Assembly: GCF_964204865.1 (NCBI RefSeq)
Contig: NC_135262.1
Coordinates: 14,508,001 to 14,572,000 of the forward strand
Length of the DNA stretch: 64,000 bases
Source: Styela clava
Lineage: Eukaryota; Chordata; Ascidiacea; Stolidobranchia; Styelidae
Direction: 5' to 3'
The notes under the pieces were generated by a model that worked only from the letters and a program-made list of their open reading frames with translations, was not told the DNA's origin and ran no database searches. Below are positions 1 to 11,132 of this stretch, piece by piece. Numbering within the stretch: the stretch's first letter is position 1; each line of letters starts with the position of its first letter. The position numbers and the translations under genes were made by a program.

Positions 1-664
1 TTGACATAAATTCTGAAGGTATTACTCGAACGCTAAATGAATTACCGAGTAATCGTACAAATAAACATTGTGCTATTGAAACTGATGTATCGTCATCTGA
101 ACAAGTAAAACATTCATTTGTGTTAGCGGAAAAAAAACTGGGAAAGAGAAGCACTATTCTCGTTAACAGCGCTGGGATTGCTGATTTGAAAGCATTTTCG
201 GACGTTGATGATTTTATTTTTGATAACATCATCAACGTCAATCTGAGAGAAACTTTCCTGATGACTAAAGAATTTTTAAAGAAGACGTCAAAAAATGCTT
301 CACGTGGGAACGATATAATTGGTTATATAATCAACATATCTAGCATAGCCGGGAAGCAAGGTTGTGCTGGACTAGGTCCGTATTGTGCATCCAAATTTGG
401 TGTTATTGGTTTGACAAAAACTGTCACGGCCGAGTTTCCGAAACACAAGGTCCGCTGCAACGCTGTTTCGCCCGACATGACTGACACCGATACTCGATGG
501 CTGTCCAAAAGATATTCAATAAGCCACTTTGAAACAGATTCCTATGCAAAGATTCGGACACCCGGATGAAGTCGCAAGTGTTTGTTTGTTTGTTTTTGAC
601 ATCTGATGAAAGTACTTATGTTAACGGCGCTTGTTCAGAAGTTTCTGGTGGATACGAATGTTGA
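1..664 (+). pseudogene. SDR copy 1, decayed and cut by the window start
   Basis: This is the 3' part of a FabG/HSD17B8-like short-chain dehydrogenase; the window starts inside the codons after the first Rossmann strand, so the TGxxxGxG loop is outside. In frame from position 3, the NSAG motif, the ISS serine and the YCASK catalytic tyrosine/lysine are all present. Compared with the intact copy at 6325, two bases are missing near position 485 just after the MTDT motif, which shifts the frame and ends the reading frame at 569. A further in-frame stop (TAA near 525) and a 4-base insertion in the TTTG-rich stretch near 585 follow, so the C-terminal third cannot be read. The ancestral stop is at 662-664. 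It is a type-A unit: its downstream flank matches that of the 6325 copy. Most likely a pseudogene. Confidence 0.85.
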
Positions 665-2181
665 ATATCATTCTTATTCATCAATCCACTGGATATCAAA
701 ATTGGTTTCGAGTATAATATTGAGTATAGCACTCTGAGCGTTTTTGCATACTAGCACGAATAAGCACTCGTTTACCCTAAATCGATTTCGATTTATATTA
801 TCGAAAACTGGGAACAACAGGTCTTTTAATTCGTTGTTGCAGCGCCACGTCTTCAATTGAAAAACAAACAAAATTTTGTTGCTTTTTACAACGTCTTTCT
901 TATCGTCTTTCTAGCACAGACAGAAAGTTTGAAAATGTGAGGACGAATCTCTATAGGCTTTATACTATACAGAAAAATGTTAGCTTTTATGAATAAAATA
1001 CAAAAATGTTTCCTCGCGTTTCAATAAAGATTTTTACAATTAGAAGAATGCATCATATCAGTGCTTTTCACCAGTGGGTCTATTTAGCCATTTAGTAATG
1101 TGAAGTGCAACATGGTATCAAGAAATTTGAATTTATTTATTCGAATATATGCGAGGAGCAAATTATAGTTATATGGGTAGTTAGTATGGAATCGAAATTT
1201 ATTTTCTAACTCTGTGCTGTGGAGGAGAGGTTTGCTAATATTCCAGGCGTGCAGCATTTTAAAAGACTTCTATTTATTATTGCATTTTGATGTATTTGCG
1301 GGTAAAAAAATATACCGTGTCTGGCCCGTGACTTTTAGCTCCTGCAGTCACGTGTGAACTTTACACATTTTTAGCAGTGCTGTCCGATTCGCTAGTGTTG
1401 TTAAATATTTGTTTTGCAGCTGTAAATCGTACCGAGTTCTTTGACTTCCACACACGTATTTTAAATATATTTTGTGTTATACTGACTCTAAAGTCAGTCT
1501 CAAGTCGAAAACTTGAAGCAAACCGAAGTATAGTCATTAGTCAATGCATTATCAGTTATACTAAGTAATTCAATTAACGAGATGTGAGGCACGAGAGTAT
1601 ACTGTATATATTACAAATGTATGACATTTTGTGAATAGTATTGCAGATATTAGGGCTATTCAAACAAACGAATTGCATAGAAAGCAAGTAAATGTACTGT
1701 GTTCGTAATAATACATACGTTATAATTGAATAATACAATTCTTTCTGAACATAAAAACAAAAGAGCTAAAGTGATTCCAGGGAAATCAAACATTACAGAT
1801 AAGGCAGCGCAAGCAGACGTCATATAGATTTCAGTGGAATGATAAGGCAGCTTGTACATTCAACCAATTAAACGAAGGCGACAGGGCGATTTATTTTTGT
1901 TTGGAGTTCTTTGTCTGGCACATATTTACGATGTCGTTGCTTACATCATTTCCTTTAGTTTAACGTATGTTGTTATCTCATCAAATACGGTTGCGATTAT
2001 AAATTTTGAGAATAGACTTGAAAATGTATAAATAGTCACATAATTTGACGGACATTCATTTTACCAGTAGTTCATGTACTGCGCAACAATACGATTTGTC
2101 ATAAACAGCTCAATGAGCGAGGTGAATTCTTATATTTTTTAGATTTTTTTATAGCTCCAATTTACAGTCCTAGACACTGAA
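665..2181. other. Intergenic block between SDR units, duplicated at 7099-8598
   Basis: No gene is seen. The stretch aligns along its length with 7099-8598, which shows that the SDR genes were duplicated together with their spacers (an A gene, this spacer, then a B gene). An AATAAA hexamer at 992-997 could serve as the polyadenylation signal of the upstream copy. The last 160 bases hold the promoter of the next SDR gene. Confidence 0.7.
2027..2035 (+). promoter_or_regulatory. TATA box of SDR copy 2
   Basis: TATAAATAG lies 155 bases before the ATG of the 2182 gene. The same box is kept at the same distance before the copy at 8599. The equivalent position in the A-type units reads TATGAATAG (about 5813) or TATGAGTAG, so the A and B promoters have diverged. 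A 3'-splice-site-like CAG at about 2165-2167 just before the ATG could be a trans-splice or 5'UTR acceptor; this is inference only. Confidence 0.5.
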
Positions 2182-2955
2182 ATGTCTACTGGAAGACTAA
2201 TCGGAACAGCCGCCATTGTTACCGGCGGTGGTAGCGGAATTGGGAGAGCAATCTGTCAAAAATTTGCAAAGGAAGGAGCAAGTGTTGCAATCCTTGACAT
2301 AAACTCTCAAAGTATTACTCGAACACTAAATGAATTGCCGAGTAATCGTGCAAATAAACACTGTGCTATCAAGATTGATGTATCGTCATCTGAACAAGTA
2401 AAAAATTCACTTATGTTAGCGGAGGAAAAACTAGGAATGAGGAGCACTATTCTCGTGAACAGCGCTGGAATTGCCAAATTGAAAGCATTTTCGAAAGTTG
2501 ATGATGCCACTTTTGATAACATCCTTAACGTCAATCTGAGAGGCACTTTTCTGATGACTAAAGAATTTTTAAAGATGACGTCAAAGTATACTTCAAGTGG
2601 GAACGATATACTTGGCTCTGTAATCAACATATCTAGCATTGCCGGTAAGATGGGTTCCGCTGGCCAGGGTCCGTATTGTGCATCCAAATTTGGTGTTATT
2701 GGTTTAACAAAAACTGTCGCGGTCGAGTTTCCAAAACACAAGGTCCGCTGCAACGCTGTTTTGCCCGGCATGACTGACACACCGATACTCGATGGCGTTC
2801 CAAAATATGTTCAAGAAGCCCATTTGAAACAGATTCCTATGCAAAGATTCGGACATCCGGATGAAGTCGCAAATGTTTGTTTGTTTTTGGCATCTGATGA
2901 AAGTTCCTATGTTAACGGCGCTTGTTTAGAAGTTTCTGGTGGATACGGATGTTGA
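2182..2955 (+). CDS. Short-chain dehydrogenase/reductase, FabG/HSD17B8-like (copy 2, type B)
   Basis: An intact intronless 257-residue classical SDR, an NAD(P)(H)-dependent oxidoreductase of the FabG / 17-beta-hydroxysteroid dehydrogenase 8 / CBR4 type. Visible motifs are TGGGSGIG (residues 14-21, dinucleotide loop), D39 at the end of strand 2 (favours NAD over NADP), DV at 66-67, NSAG at 93-96, and the tetrad N118, S152, Y165, K169. PGMTDTP follows near residue 198, and the end GGYGC gives a normal family length. The start is fixed because all copies share the ATG and the residues before the glycine loop. AATAAA overlaps the stop codon (2955-2960). The substrate cannot be read from sequence; retinol, steroid, hydroxyacyl or prostaglandin alcohols are all possible. 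Confidence 0.9.
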   Translation: MSTGRLIGTAAIVTGGGSGIGRAICQKFAKEGASVAILDINSQSITRTLNELPSNRANKHCAIKIDVSSSEQVKNSLMLAEEKLGMRSTILVNSAGIAKLKAFSKVDDATFDNILNVNLRGTFLMTKEFLKMTSKYTSSGNDILGSVINISSIAGKMGSAGQGPYCASKFGVIGLTKTVAVEFPKHKVRCNAVLPGMTDTPILDGVPKYVQEAHLKQIPMQRFGHPDEVANVCLFLASDESSYVNGACLEVSGGYGC

Positions 2956-5900
2956 ATAAAGAAATTATAATTTTTGTTTGTCATATACATGTTTAGTATA
3001 CTGTATATGATTTTACAACGTTATATTTTACAAACTGTCAGAATAGCATAAATTATGGAATTCGAAGTTTTACCAATTGCTTATTCGTACTTCCCGAAAG
3101 TTAGTGCAGTCGCATTCTAGTTGATTTTAGTTAAAATTCAATGTGTAAAATAACCCAGATTAAAGATTTCCATGAAATTATATTTTATATATAATATATA
3201 ATAAAAACATATAAATATATATATAAAAAAATAGATATATAACTATATTTCCATGAAAATATATTGAACGCTAAGGTAAAACACCAACTGACACAAACTT
3301 ATTTGGTAAATCAAAGAATTACCAGATAATGTTAACGAAGAGAATATTCACAAAATGTGCCCTGGTTCTGTATGGCTCTGGTATGACCGTCTCTGCCGTA
3401 AGCTATTACAGATAATGCTCCTGAAGTCACGAACCCATTGTTCATCATAAAGGTCTTTTTATTTAACCTTAATTTTGAGCCCTGATCTGAGTTAAACCTC
3501 CGAGCGCGTGTTGCAATATTTATTATCTTAAGATGTCTCTTAAAAAGTTACTCTTGATGTCTATATGAGACTTATATATTTATTCAGGGCGGGGAAAAAC
3601 AAATCATATATGGTGATCCGAATTTTTGATTACTGGCAATAAATTAAAACTCATCAGAATACTGAGTGATAATGAGGTATTTAATTTGTACTTAAATTTC
3701 AGAAATACAACTAAAAATCGACAAGTAGCTAGCAAAACAACATTAAAAAGCCAACGTTCATCGCCATTACAGAAATCTGTTTCAGTGAAACTTGAGTGCT
3801 AAAATTTCAATTGTTATGTTACAACGGGCATCTTGTTGATTAGCCAATATTATGGAAGCAAGTGAAGAATACGATGCTCGGTAACATCCAATGTATGAGA
3901 GAAGCTGAACGAAAGTTGGATGAAAGAATTGAAAGGACTCGATGTGTTGAACAATTCTATAAAATCTTAACAATATTTGACCAAGGGTTTTGATTAAACA
4001 TATAGAAGAAAGAGTAATTATCATTATCTTACCCACCAAAACAAATGTAGAAAAAAACGTTTCAAAGGTATAAATCGGCCAAAAAATTTTAGAGGTGGGC
4101 CACAAACATAACAAAAATTTCAAGAGTTAAACTTTAATTGTAGTAACAATGAATGATAATGCTGTACTAAGCTACCAAATGGTAATTTTAATTATGGAAA
4201 TGGATGTGTCTAACTTTGCATAAAGAATTATTTGTTTTAGTTGTAGTTTTTATCTTGCATGAGAAAGTTATTGCGCCAAAGATTTTTTTTTGTGCAACGG
4301 AAGTGAGCCACGAGAGAAAAAAGAAAAACCAGTGGTATAAATAATGAAGATATCAGTCAGCTCCCACAAATTATATCATGTGTTGAAAATCCGTGGCAAA
4401 AGTAGCTAAACGAAATGGCTATTTCCTTTAAATTTTATCTTCAGCTTAAATATATCAGAAAAGCATGAATTTGACAAAGTATTCTAACAATTACTCTGCA
4501 AATATAAATCTTGGTTTCGCTACAACAAAGCAATCTTTGTTCACTATAGCAATTATAATTACCATCTGAATTCGTTGAAAACACAAAATAGAAGTGAGAA
4601 ATAAGAAAACAATGGAGTAGTACGAAAATATATTTTTGCACGAAAGCTTAAGTGAACTTTCACATTTAAACCACAAGCCATGCACTAGGTTGGTACGTAT
4701 GAATAAAGAGAAATGCAAGTTTGTGTTCCATCTCAAATACAATTGCCTAAAACGATATTTCCTGTCCAATTAATTGTAAATGATGGTGCGTTTGGCTTGG
4801 ATACAATGTTGAACCGTAAATAAGTACTAATACTTGAACACACTTATTTTGGAATACCTAATTGAAATACCACATTTAGTTATGACCCTTATGTATAAAT
4901 AAAAACTCAATTTGAACAATTTTTTGACAGTGCGCCTTATAATTCGGTGTGCCTTATGGGCCGTAAAATACGATAATTTCCATTAAGCTTTATGTTATAC
5001 CCATAAATGAGATCAGCAATATTTCTGTAGTACGTAAAATTAGTGTTGTTCAATAATGCGGCTCTGTATATACTGTCCAGTAACTTGCTCGACTCGGCGA
5101 ATTTCCAAAGACTTCATTCATTCAAACAAAATGATTCAACTCGAACACAAACCAAACGCCGGAGAGACTTGACTTAAAAAACAAAAAATATTTTTGAGCA
5201 AGTTTTTGTAATAAAAAAATCCAGTAAAATGGGATTAGCACGTTAATAAATGTTGTATTATAATTTGAAAACAGGCAACGTTATGACTAGGTTATATATT
5301 ATCAATAGTCACAGTCAAGTTAACTATTTTCAGCCAGTAAAATAAAAAGCCATAGAATACATAATTTCAAGAATCTTCAACACGCAATCACATACGTATT
5401 ACAAAATACAGATCAATACAGAGCTGAATCATATTCTTATTCTCTGTCGCAAGACATCTTTATTGATCATAGTGCGTTGCCCGTCTTGAGTTTCGCGTCA
5501 ACAGGATTCAACGAGAGTTTTATGCATGAACATAGTTCTGTTTCAGTACCTCCTTGCAGTTTTGTGGTCACTCGGAAGTTGGTACCATGGGTTTCTGAAC
5601 CAGTGCGCGTGACATTGCCCTACTAAAAAAAGTCTTCATATGAGACAAATTCCAGGGAATGAATAAGCAGCAAAGTTGGTCTGGCCAACAAAAACTAAAA
5701 TACAATCGATGTATTGGATGCCTAAGATACAATGACAAAACAGCTCTATAAACAGGGATTTTATTTCATCAGACCCGTTTTCAATTATAAAATTTGAGGC
5801 CAGACTTAAAAATGTATGAATAGTTGCATAATTAGACGTTGTTTTGAATATTCTAGTCCTGGTGGGGAATTACGACATTCAACGTGGACCGACATTCACT

Positions 5901-6324
5901 TTACCAATAGAACATGCGTTTATTAGGCTATATATGAAGATATTGCATACAGGCAGAGTGCTAGAAACGGAAACGTGTTTAATCGTTACCGATGCAATAT
6001 TATTTAAACGTATATATCGATGATTTGTCACTATTTTCGATATTTGGACAAATATGTTGGGGCTTAAATAAGGACAGTTTCAAGAGTAATCTATCTCGCA
6101 CATAAAGGTTGTTCAAAATTGAAACAATATATATATACATGGAAGAATTTACACGTATTCATCTTATCTTTATTGAAATTTATTTGAACGGGAAACTACA
6201 ATGTATGTTCATTGAATAAACAGCTGCGCTATTTACATTACAGTACTATTTGTCATAAACGGCTCAATGAGCAAAGTGAATTGTTATATTTTCTTAACTA
6301 CAATTTGTATTCCAATACTCTGAA
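2956..6324. other. Intergenic: type-B downstream flank then type-A upstream flank
   Basis: No gene is supported. Positions 2956-4340 match the flanks after the SDR copies at 8599 (9373-10706) and 17478 (18132-19195). Positions 4340-4940 have no counterpart elsewhere in the window. From about 4960 to 6324 the sequence matches 16090-17477, the flank before SDR copy 5. The stretch 4915-4980 (tandem GTGCGCCTTAT-like words) looks like a remnant of a DNA-transposon end. Short open frames here are not conserved between the copies. Confidence 0.6.
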
Positions 6325-7098
6325 ATGTCTATTGGAAGACTAATCGGAAAAGCCGCCATTGTTACCGGCGGCGGTAGCGGAATTGGGCGCGCAATCTGTC
6401 AAAAATTTGCAAAAGAAGGAGCAAGTGTTGCAATCCTTGATTTAAAGTCTGAAGGTATTACTCGAACGCTGAATGAATTGCCGAGTTTTCGTACAAATAA
6501 ACATTGTGCTATTGTGACTGATGTATCGTCATCCGAACAAGTAAAAAATTCATTTGTATTAGCGGAAGAAAAACTGGGAATCCGAAGCACTATTCTTGTT
6601 AACAGTGCTGGGATTGCTAAACTAAAAGCCTTTACGGGCGTTGATGATTTCACGTTTGATAACATAATCAACGTCAATCTGAGAGGAACTTTTCTAATGA
6701 CTAAAGAATGTCTAAAGGTGACGTCAAAGAATACTTCACGTGAGAACGATATACTTGGTTCTATAATCAACATATCTAGCATGGCCTGGAAGCAAGGTTC
6801 TGCTGGACTAGGTCCGTATTGTGCATCCAAATTTGGTGTTATTGGTTTGACAAAAACTGTCGCGGCCGAGTTTCCAAAACACAAGGTCCGCTGCAACGCT
6901 GTTTTGCCCGGCATGACTGACCCACCGATACTCGATGGCTGTCCAAAAGATATTCAAGAAGCCACTTTGAAACAGATTCCTATGCAAAGATTCGGGCACC
7001 CGGATGAAGTTGCGAGTGTTTGTTTATTTTTGGCATCCGATGAAAGTTCTTATGTTAATGGCGCTTGTTTAGAAGTTTCTGGTGGACACGGGTGTTGA
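6325..7098 (+). CDS. Short-chain dehydrogenase/reductase, FabG/HSD17B8-like (copy 3, type A)
   Basis: The second intact copy, 257 residues, intronless. It keeps TGGGSGIG (14-21), D39, NSAG (93-96), N118, S152, Y165 and K169, so it should be catalytically competent. It differs from the B type in several places: DLKSEG after strand 2, a tryptophan for the glycine three residues after the catalytic serine (MAWK for IAGK), and a proline for the threonine in the PGMTDxP segment, which in FabG-type enzymes contacts the cofactor. These changes suggest altered kinetics or substrate rather than a dead gene. The upstream flank carries TATGAATAG and about 300 bases absent from type-B promoters. AATAAA occurs roughly 310 bases after the stop. 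Confidence 0.88.
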   Translation: MSIGRLIGKAAIVTGGGSGIGRAICQKFAKEGASVAILDLKSEGITRTLNELPSFRTNKHCAIVTDVSSSEQVKNSFVLAEEKLGIRSTILVNSAGIAKLKAFTGVDDFTFDNIINVNLRGTFLMTKECLKVTSKNTSRENDILGSIINISSMAWKQGSAGLGPYCASKFGVIGLTKTVAAEFPKHKVRCNAVLPGMTDPPILDGCPKDIQEATLKQIPMQRFGHPDEVASVCLFLASDESSYVNGACLEVSGGHGC

Positions 7099-8598
7099 AT
7101 ATCTTTCTTATTTATCCATTGGATACCAGTATTAGTTTTGAGTATATTATTGAGTAGAGCACTCTGAGCGTTTTTGCATACCGTCATAAATATGCAACTG
7201 ATTATCCTTATCGATTTCGATTTATATCGTCGAAAACTAGAAACAAGAGTTCCCTTAAATTCATCGTTGCAGCGCCACGTCGTCAGTCGGGAAACAAACA
7301 AAATTTTGCTGATTTTCCAATACGTCTTTCCAGCATATATAAAAGTTTGAAAATGTGAGGACGAATCTCTATAGGCTTTATACTATACAGCAAAATATTG
7401 GCTTTTATAAATAAAATACAAAATATTTCCTCGAGTTTTAATAGCGATTTTTGCAATTAGAAGAATCCTTCATATCAGTGCTTTCCAACCAGTGCTGGGT
7501 CTATTTAGCCATTTAACGTGAAGTGCAACATAGTATCTAGGAATTCGAATTTATTTATTTAAATATATGAGAGGAGCAAATTATAGTTTTGAGTAGTTAG
7601 TATGGAATCGAAATTTATTTTCTAGTTCTGCGCTGTGGAGGATAGGTTTGCTAATATTCCAGACGTGCAACATTTTAAAAGACTCCTATATATTATTGTA
7701 TTTTGATGTATTTGCTGGTAAAAAATATGCCTCGTCTGGTCCGTGACTTTTAGCTCCTGCAGTCACTTGTGAACTTAACATTTTTTTAGCAGTGCTGTCC
7801 GATTCGCTAGTGTTGTTAAATATTTGTTTTGCGGCTGTAAATCGTACCGAGTTCTTTGACCTCGACACACGCATTTTGAATATATTTTGTGGTATACTGA
7901 CTATAAAGTCAGGCTCAAGTCGAAAATTTAAATCAAGCCTGAGTAGAGTCAGTCATTAGTCAATGCATCATCAGTTATAGTAAGTAATTCTATCAACGAG
8001 ATGTTTGAGGCACGAGAGTATACTGTATCACAAATGTATGACATTTTGTGAATAGTATTGCAGCTATTAGGAATATTCAAACAAACGAAAAGCATAGAAA
8101 CTAAGTAAATTTACTGTGTTTGTAACTAAAACATACGTTATAATTAAATATTAGAATTCTTTCTGAACATAAAAACAAAAGAGCTGAAGTGATTTCAGGG
8201 AAATAAAACATTACAGATAAGGCAGCGCAAACAGACATCATATAGATTTCAGTTCAATGATGAGGCAGCTTGCATATTCAACCAATTAAAAGAAGGCGAC
8301 AGGGCGATTTATTTTTGTTTAGAGGCTTTTGTCTGGCACATATCTACGATGTCGTTGCTTACACCATTTCCTTCAGTTTATCGTATCTTGTTATCTCATC
8401 AGATACGGTTGCAATTATAAATTTTGAGACTAGACTTGAAAATGTATAAATAGTCGCATAATTTGACGAACATTCATTTTACCAGTAGTTCATGTACTGC
8501 GCAACAATACGATTTGCCATAAACAGCTCAATGAGCGAGGTGAATTCTTATATTTTTTCGATTTTTTATAGCTCCAATTTGCAGTCCTAGACTCTGAA
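7099..8598. other. Intergenic block, duplicate of 665-2181
   Basis: Nothing coding is seen. It aligns with 665-2181 and ends in the type-B promoter of the next SDR copy. The 62-residue frame on the minus strand near 7686-7874 is broken in the sister block and is not a gene. Confidence 0.65.
8445..8453 (+). promoter_or_regulatory. TATA box of SDR copy 4
   Basis: TATAAATAG lies 154 bases before the ATG at 8599, in the same place as in copy 2. The promoter therefore looks preserved although the gene it drives is disrupted. Confidence 0.45.
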
Positions 8599-9372
8599 AT
8601 GTCTATTGGAGGAATAATCGGAACAGCCGCCATTGTTACCGGCGGTGGTAGCGAAATTGGGAGAGCAATCTGTCAAAAATTTGCAAAAGAAGGAGCAAAT
8701 GTTGCAATCCTTGACATAAACTCTGAAGGTATTACTCGAACACTAAATGAATTGCCGAGTAATCGTGCAAATAAACACTGTGCTATCAAAATTGATGTAT
8801 CGTCATCTGAACAAGTAAAAAATTCACTTATGTTAACGGAGGAAAAACTAGGAATGAGGAGCACTATTCTCGTGAACAGCGCTGGAATTGCTAAATTGAA
8901 AGCATTTTAGAAAGTTGATGATTCCACTTTTGATAACATCCTTAACGTCAATCTGAGAGGCACTTTTCTGATGACTAAAGAATTTTTTAAGATGACGTCA
9001 AAGAATACTTCAAGTGGGAACGATATACTTGGCTCTGTAATCAACATATCTAGCATGGCCGGTAAGATGGGTTTCGCTGGACAAGGTCCATATTGTGCAT
9101 CCAAATTTGGTGTTATTGGTTTAACAAAAACTGTCGCGGTCGAGTTTCCGAAACACAAGGTCCGCTGCAACGCTGTTTTGCCCGGCATGACTGACACACC
9201 GATACTCGATGGCGTTCCAAAATATTTTCAAGAAACCCTTTTGAAACAGATTCCTATGCAAAGATTCGGAAACCCGGATGAAGTCGCAAATGTTTGTTTG
9301 TTTTTGGCATCTGATGAAAGTTCTTATGTTAACGGCGCTTGTTTAGAAGTTTCTGGTGGATACGGATGTTGA
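8599..9372 (+). pseudogene. SDR copy 4 (type B) with one nonsense codon
   Basis: This is a full-length type-B SDR whose frame is interrupted only once, by TAG at 8908-8910, replacing the serine codon TCG found in copy 2. The remainder (to the stop at 9370-9372) stays in the same frame and keeps N118, S152, Y165 and K169. In addition, the cofactor loop reads TGGGSEIG: the second conserved glycine is glutamate, which should clash with the dinucleotide. The glutamate and the stop are independent lesions, so relaxed selection is more likely than a sequencing error. Without readthrough it would give only the first 103 residues. Confidence 0.85.
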
Positions 9373-11132
9373 ATATAAAAATTATAATTTTTGCTTGCCA
9401 TATTCATATTTAGTATAATGTATATGATTTTACAACGTTATATTTTACCAGGCAGATATTCACTAAACTGTCAGAATAGCATAAATTATGGAATTCGAAA
9501 GTATTACCAATTGCTTTTTTGTACTTCCCGAAAGTTAGTGCAGTCGCATTCTAGTTGCTTTTAGTTAAAATTCAATGTGTAAAATAACCCAGATTAAAGA
9601 TTTCCATGGAATTATATTTTATATATAAATATATGATAATAGTAATAATATATAAATATAAATAAAATAAAAATAGATATATAAATATATTTCCATGGAA
9701 ATATATTGGACGCTAAAGTAAAAACACCATCTGAAACAAACTTATTTGGTAAATCGAAGAAATTACCAGATAATGTTAACGAAGAGAATATTCACAAATA
9801 TTACCTTGGCTCTGTATGGCTCTGGTATGACCGTCTCTGCCGTGAGCTATTACAGATAATGCTCCTGAAGTCACAATTCCATTGTTCATCATAAAGGTCT
9901 TTTTATTTAACCTTAATTTTGAACCCTGATCTGAGTTGAACCTTCGAGCGCGTGTTGCAATGCAATATTTATTATCTTGAGATGTCTCTTAAAAAAAGTT
10001 ACTCGTGATATCTATGAGATTTATTCAGGGCGGGGAAAAGCAAATCATACATGGTGATCCGAATTTCTGATTACTGTTAATAAAATAAAACCTATCAGAA
10101 TACAGAATAACTGAGTGATAATGAGGTATCCAATTTATACCTAAATTTCAGAAATACAACTAAAAATCGACAAATAGCTAGCAACAGGACAAAAAAGCCA
10201 ACGTTCATCACGATTTCAGAAAATCTGTTTCAGTGAAATTTGATGTGCTACTAAAATTTCAATTGTTCCGTTACAACGGGTATCTTGTTGATTAGCCAAT
10301 GTTATGGAAGCAAGCAAAGAATCGATGTTCGGTAACATCCAATGTATGAGTTGGATGAAAGAAGTTGAAGGCACTCGATGTGTTGAACAATTCTATAAAA
10401 TCTTAACAATATTTGACCAAGGGTTTTGATTAAACATAGAAGAAAGAGTAATTATCATTATTTTTACCCACCAAAACAAATGTAGAAAAAAACGTTTCAA
10501 ATGTATAAATCGGTCAAAAAACATTTTCAGGTGAGCCACAAGCAATAACAAAAATTTCAAGAGTTAAATTTTTATTGTAGTAACAATGAATGATAATGCT
10601 GTACTAAGCTACTGAATAGTAATTTTAATTATGGAAATGGAAGTGTCTAACTTTGCATAAAGAATTATTTGTTTTAGTTGTGTTTTTTTTCTTGCATGAG
10701 AAAGTTTGGAGACAGCACATTTGGACTCATATATTTGCACCCGTGTATCCGCGGGTTCAATCTATATGCGGGTGCTATAATCCATGGGTTAGGGTTAGTA
10801 TGGGTTCAAATATCCGTAGGTGCAAATTTCCATAGGTGCAATGGTATGCAGGTGCAATCGTCGTGGGTTCAAATGTACGTGGGTTCAAATGTAATCGTTC
10901 TGTTTCAGTACCTGTGCATCTTTTCATCGTCTTGCTGAAGCAAAAAAGATCAGAAGAACACGACTTAATTAACCGGATAGTAACTGCTAATTTCAGAGAT
11001 TCACAAGATTTTTGCGGGGAATTGACCAAAAACCACCACACAGTTCTATTGTAAATAACTCTAATTTGCTAGATCGCAAAAATACGAATTAAAACTGGAT
11101 TTATTCGTGCAGCTTACCACGTATTTTCATAT
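9373..11132. other. Type-B downstream flank, then repeats
   Basis: Positions 9373-10706 match the flanks after SDR copies 2 and 5, and the match stops abruptly at about 10706. From there to 11132 the DNA is unrelated to the array: a degenerate short tandem repeat (10738-10890) and a dispersed repeat (about 10965-11132) also found at 27062-27160 and 28480-28540. A 62-residue frame at 9706-9894 recurs after copy 5 but is frameshifted after copy 2, so I do not call it a gene. Confidence 0.6.
10738..10890. repeat. Degenerate minisatellite, units of about 16-18 bases
   Basis: GGGTTCAAAT / GGTGCAAAT-like words recur about every 16-18 bases, with variable linkers such as TATCC or GTACGT. The copies are too diverged to give a clean unit. 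It sits just inside the breakpoint of the SDR block and may be part of the inserted DNA. Confidence 0.5.

Noticed and set aside
2307-2780. Long antisense frames over every SDR copy
   Set aside because: They are shadows of the SDR coding frame, vary with it, and show no domain of their own.
9706-9894. A 62-residue frame repeated after two SDR copies (also 18116-18304)
   Set aside because: The corresponding sequence after copy 2 (about 3256-3450) has single-base losses that break the frame, there is no start ATG, and recurrence is explained by duplication of the flank.
10738-10890. CRISPR-like spaced repeats
   Set aside because: Units are degenerate, spacing is irregular and the sequence is clearly eukaryotic, so a minisatellite is the better reading.
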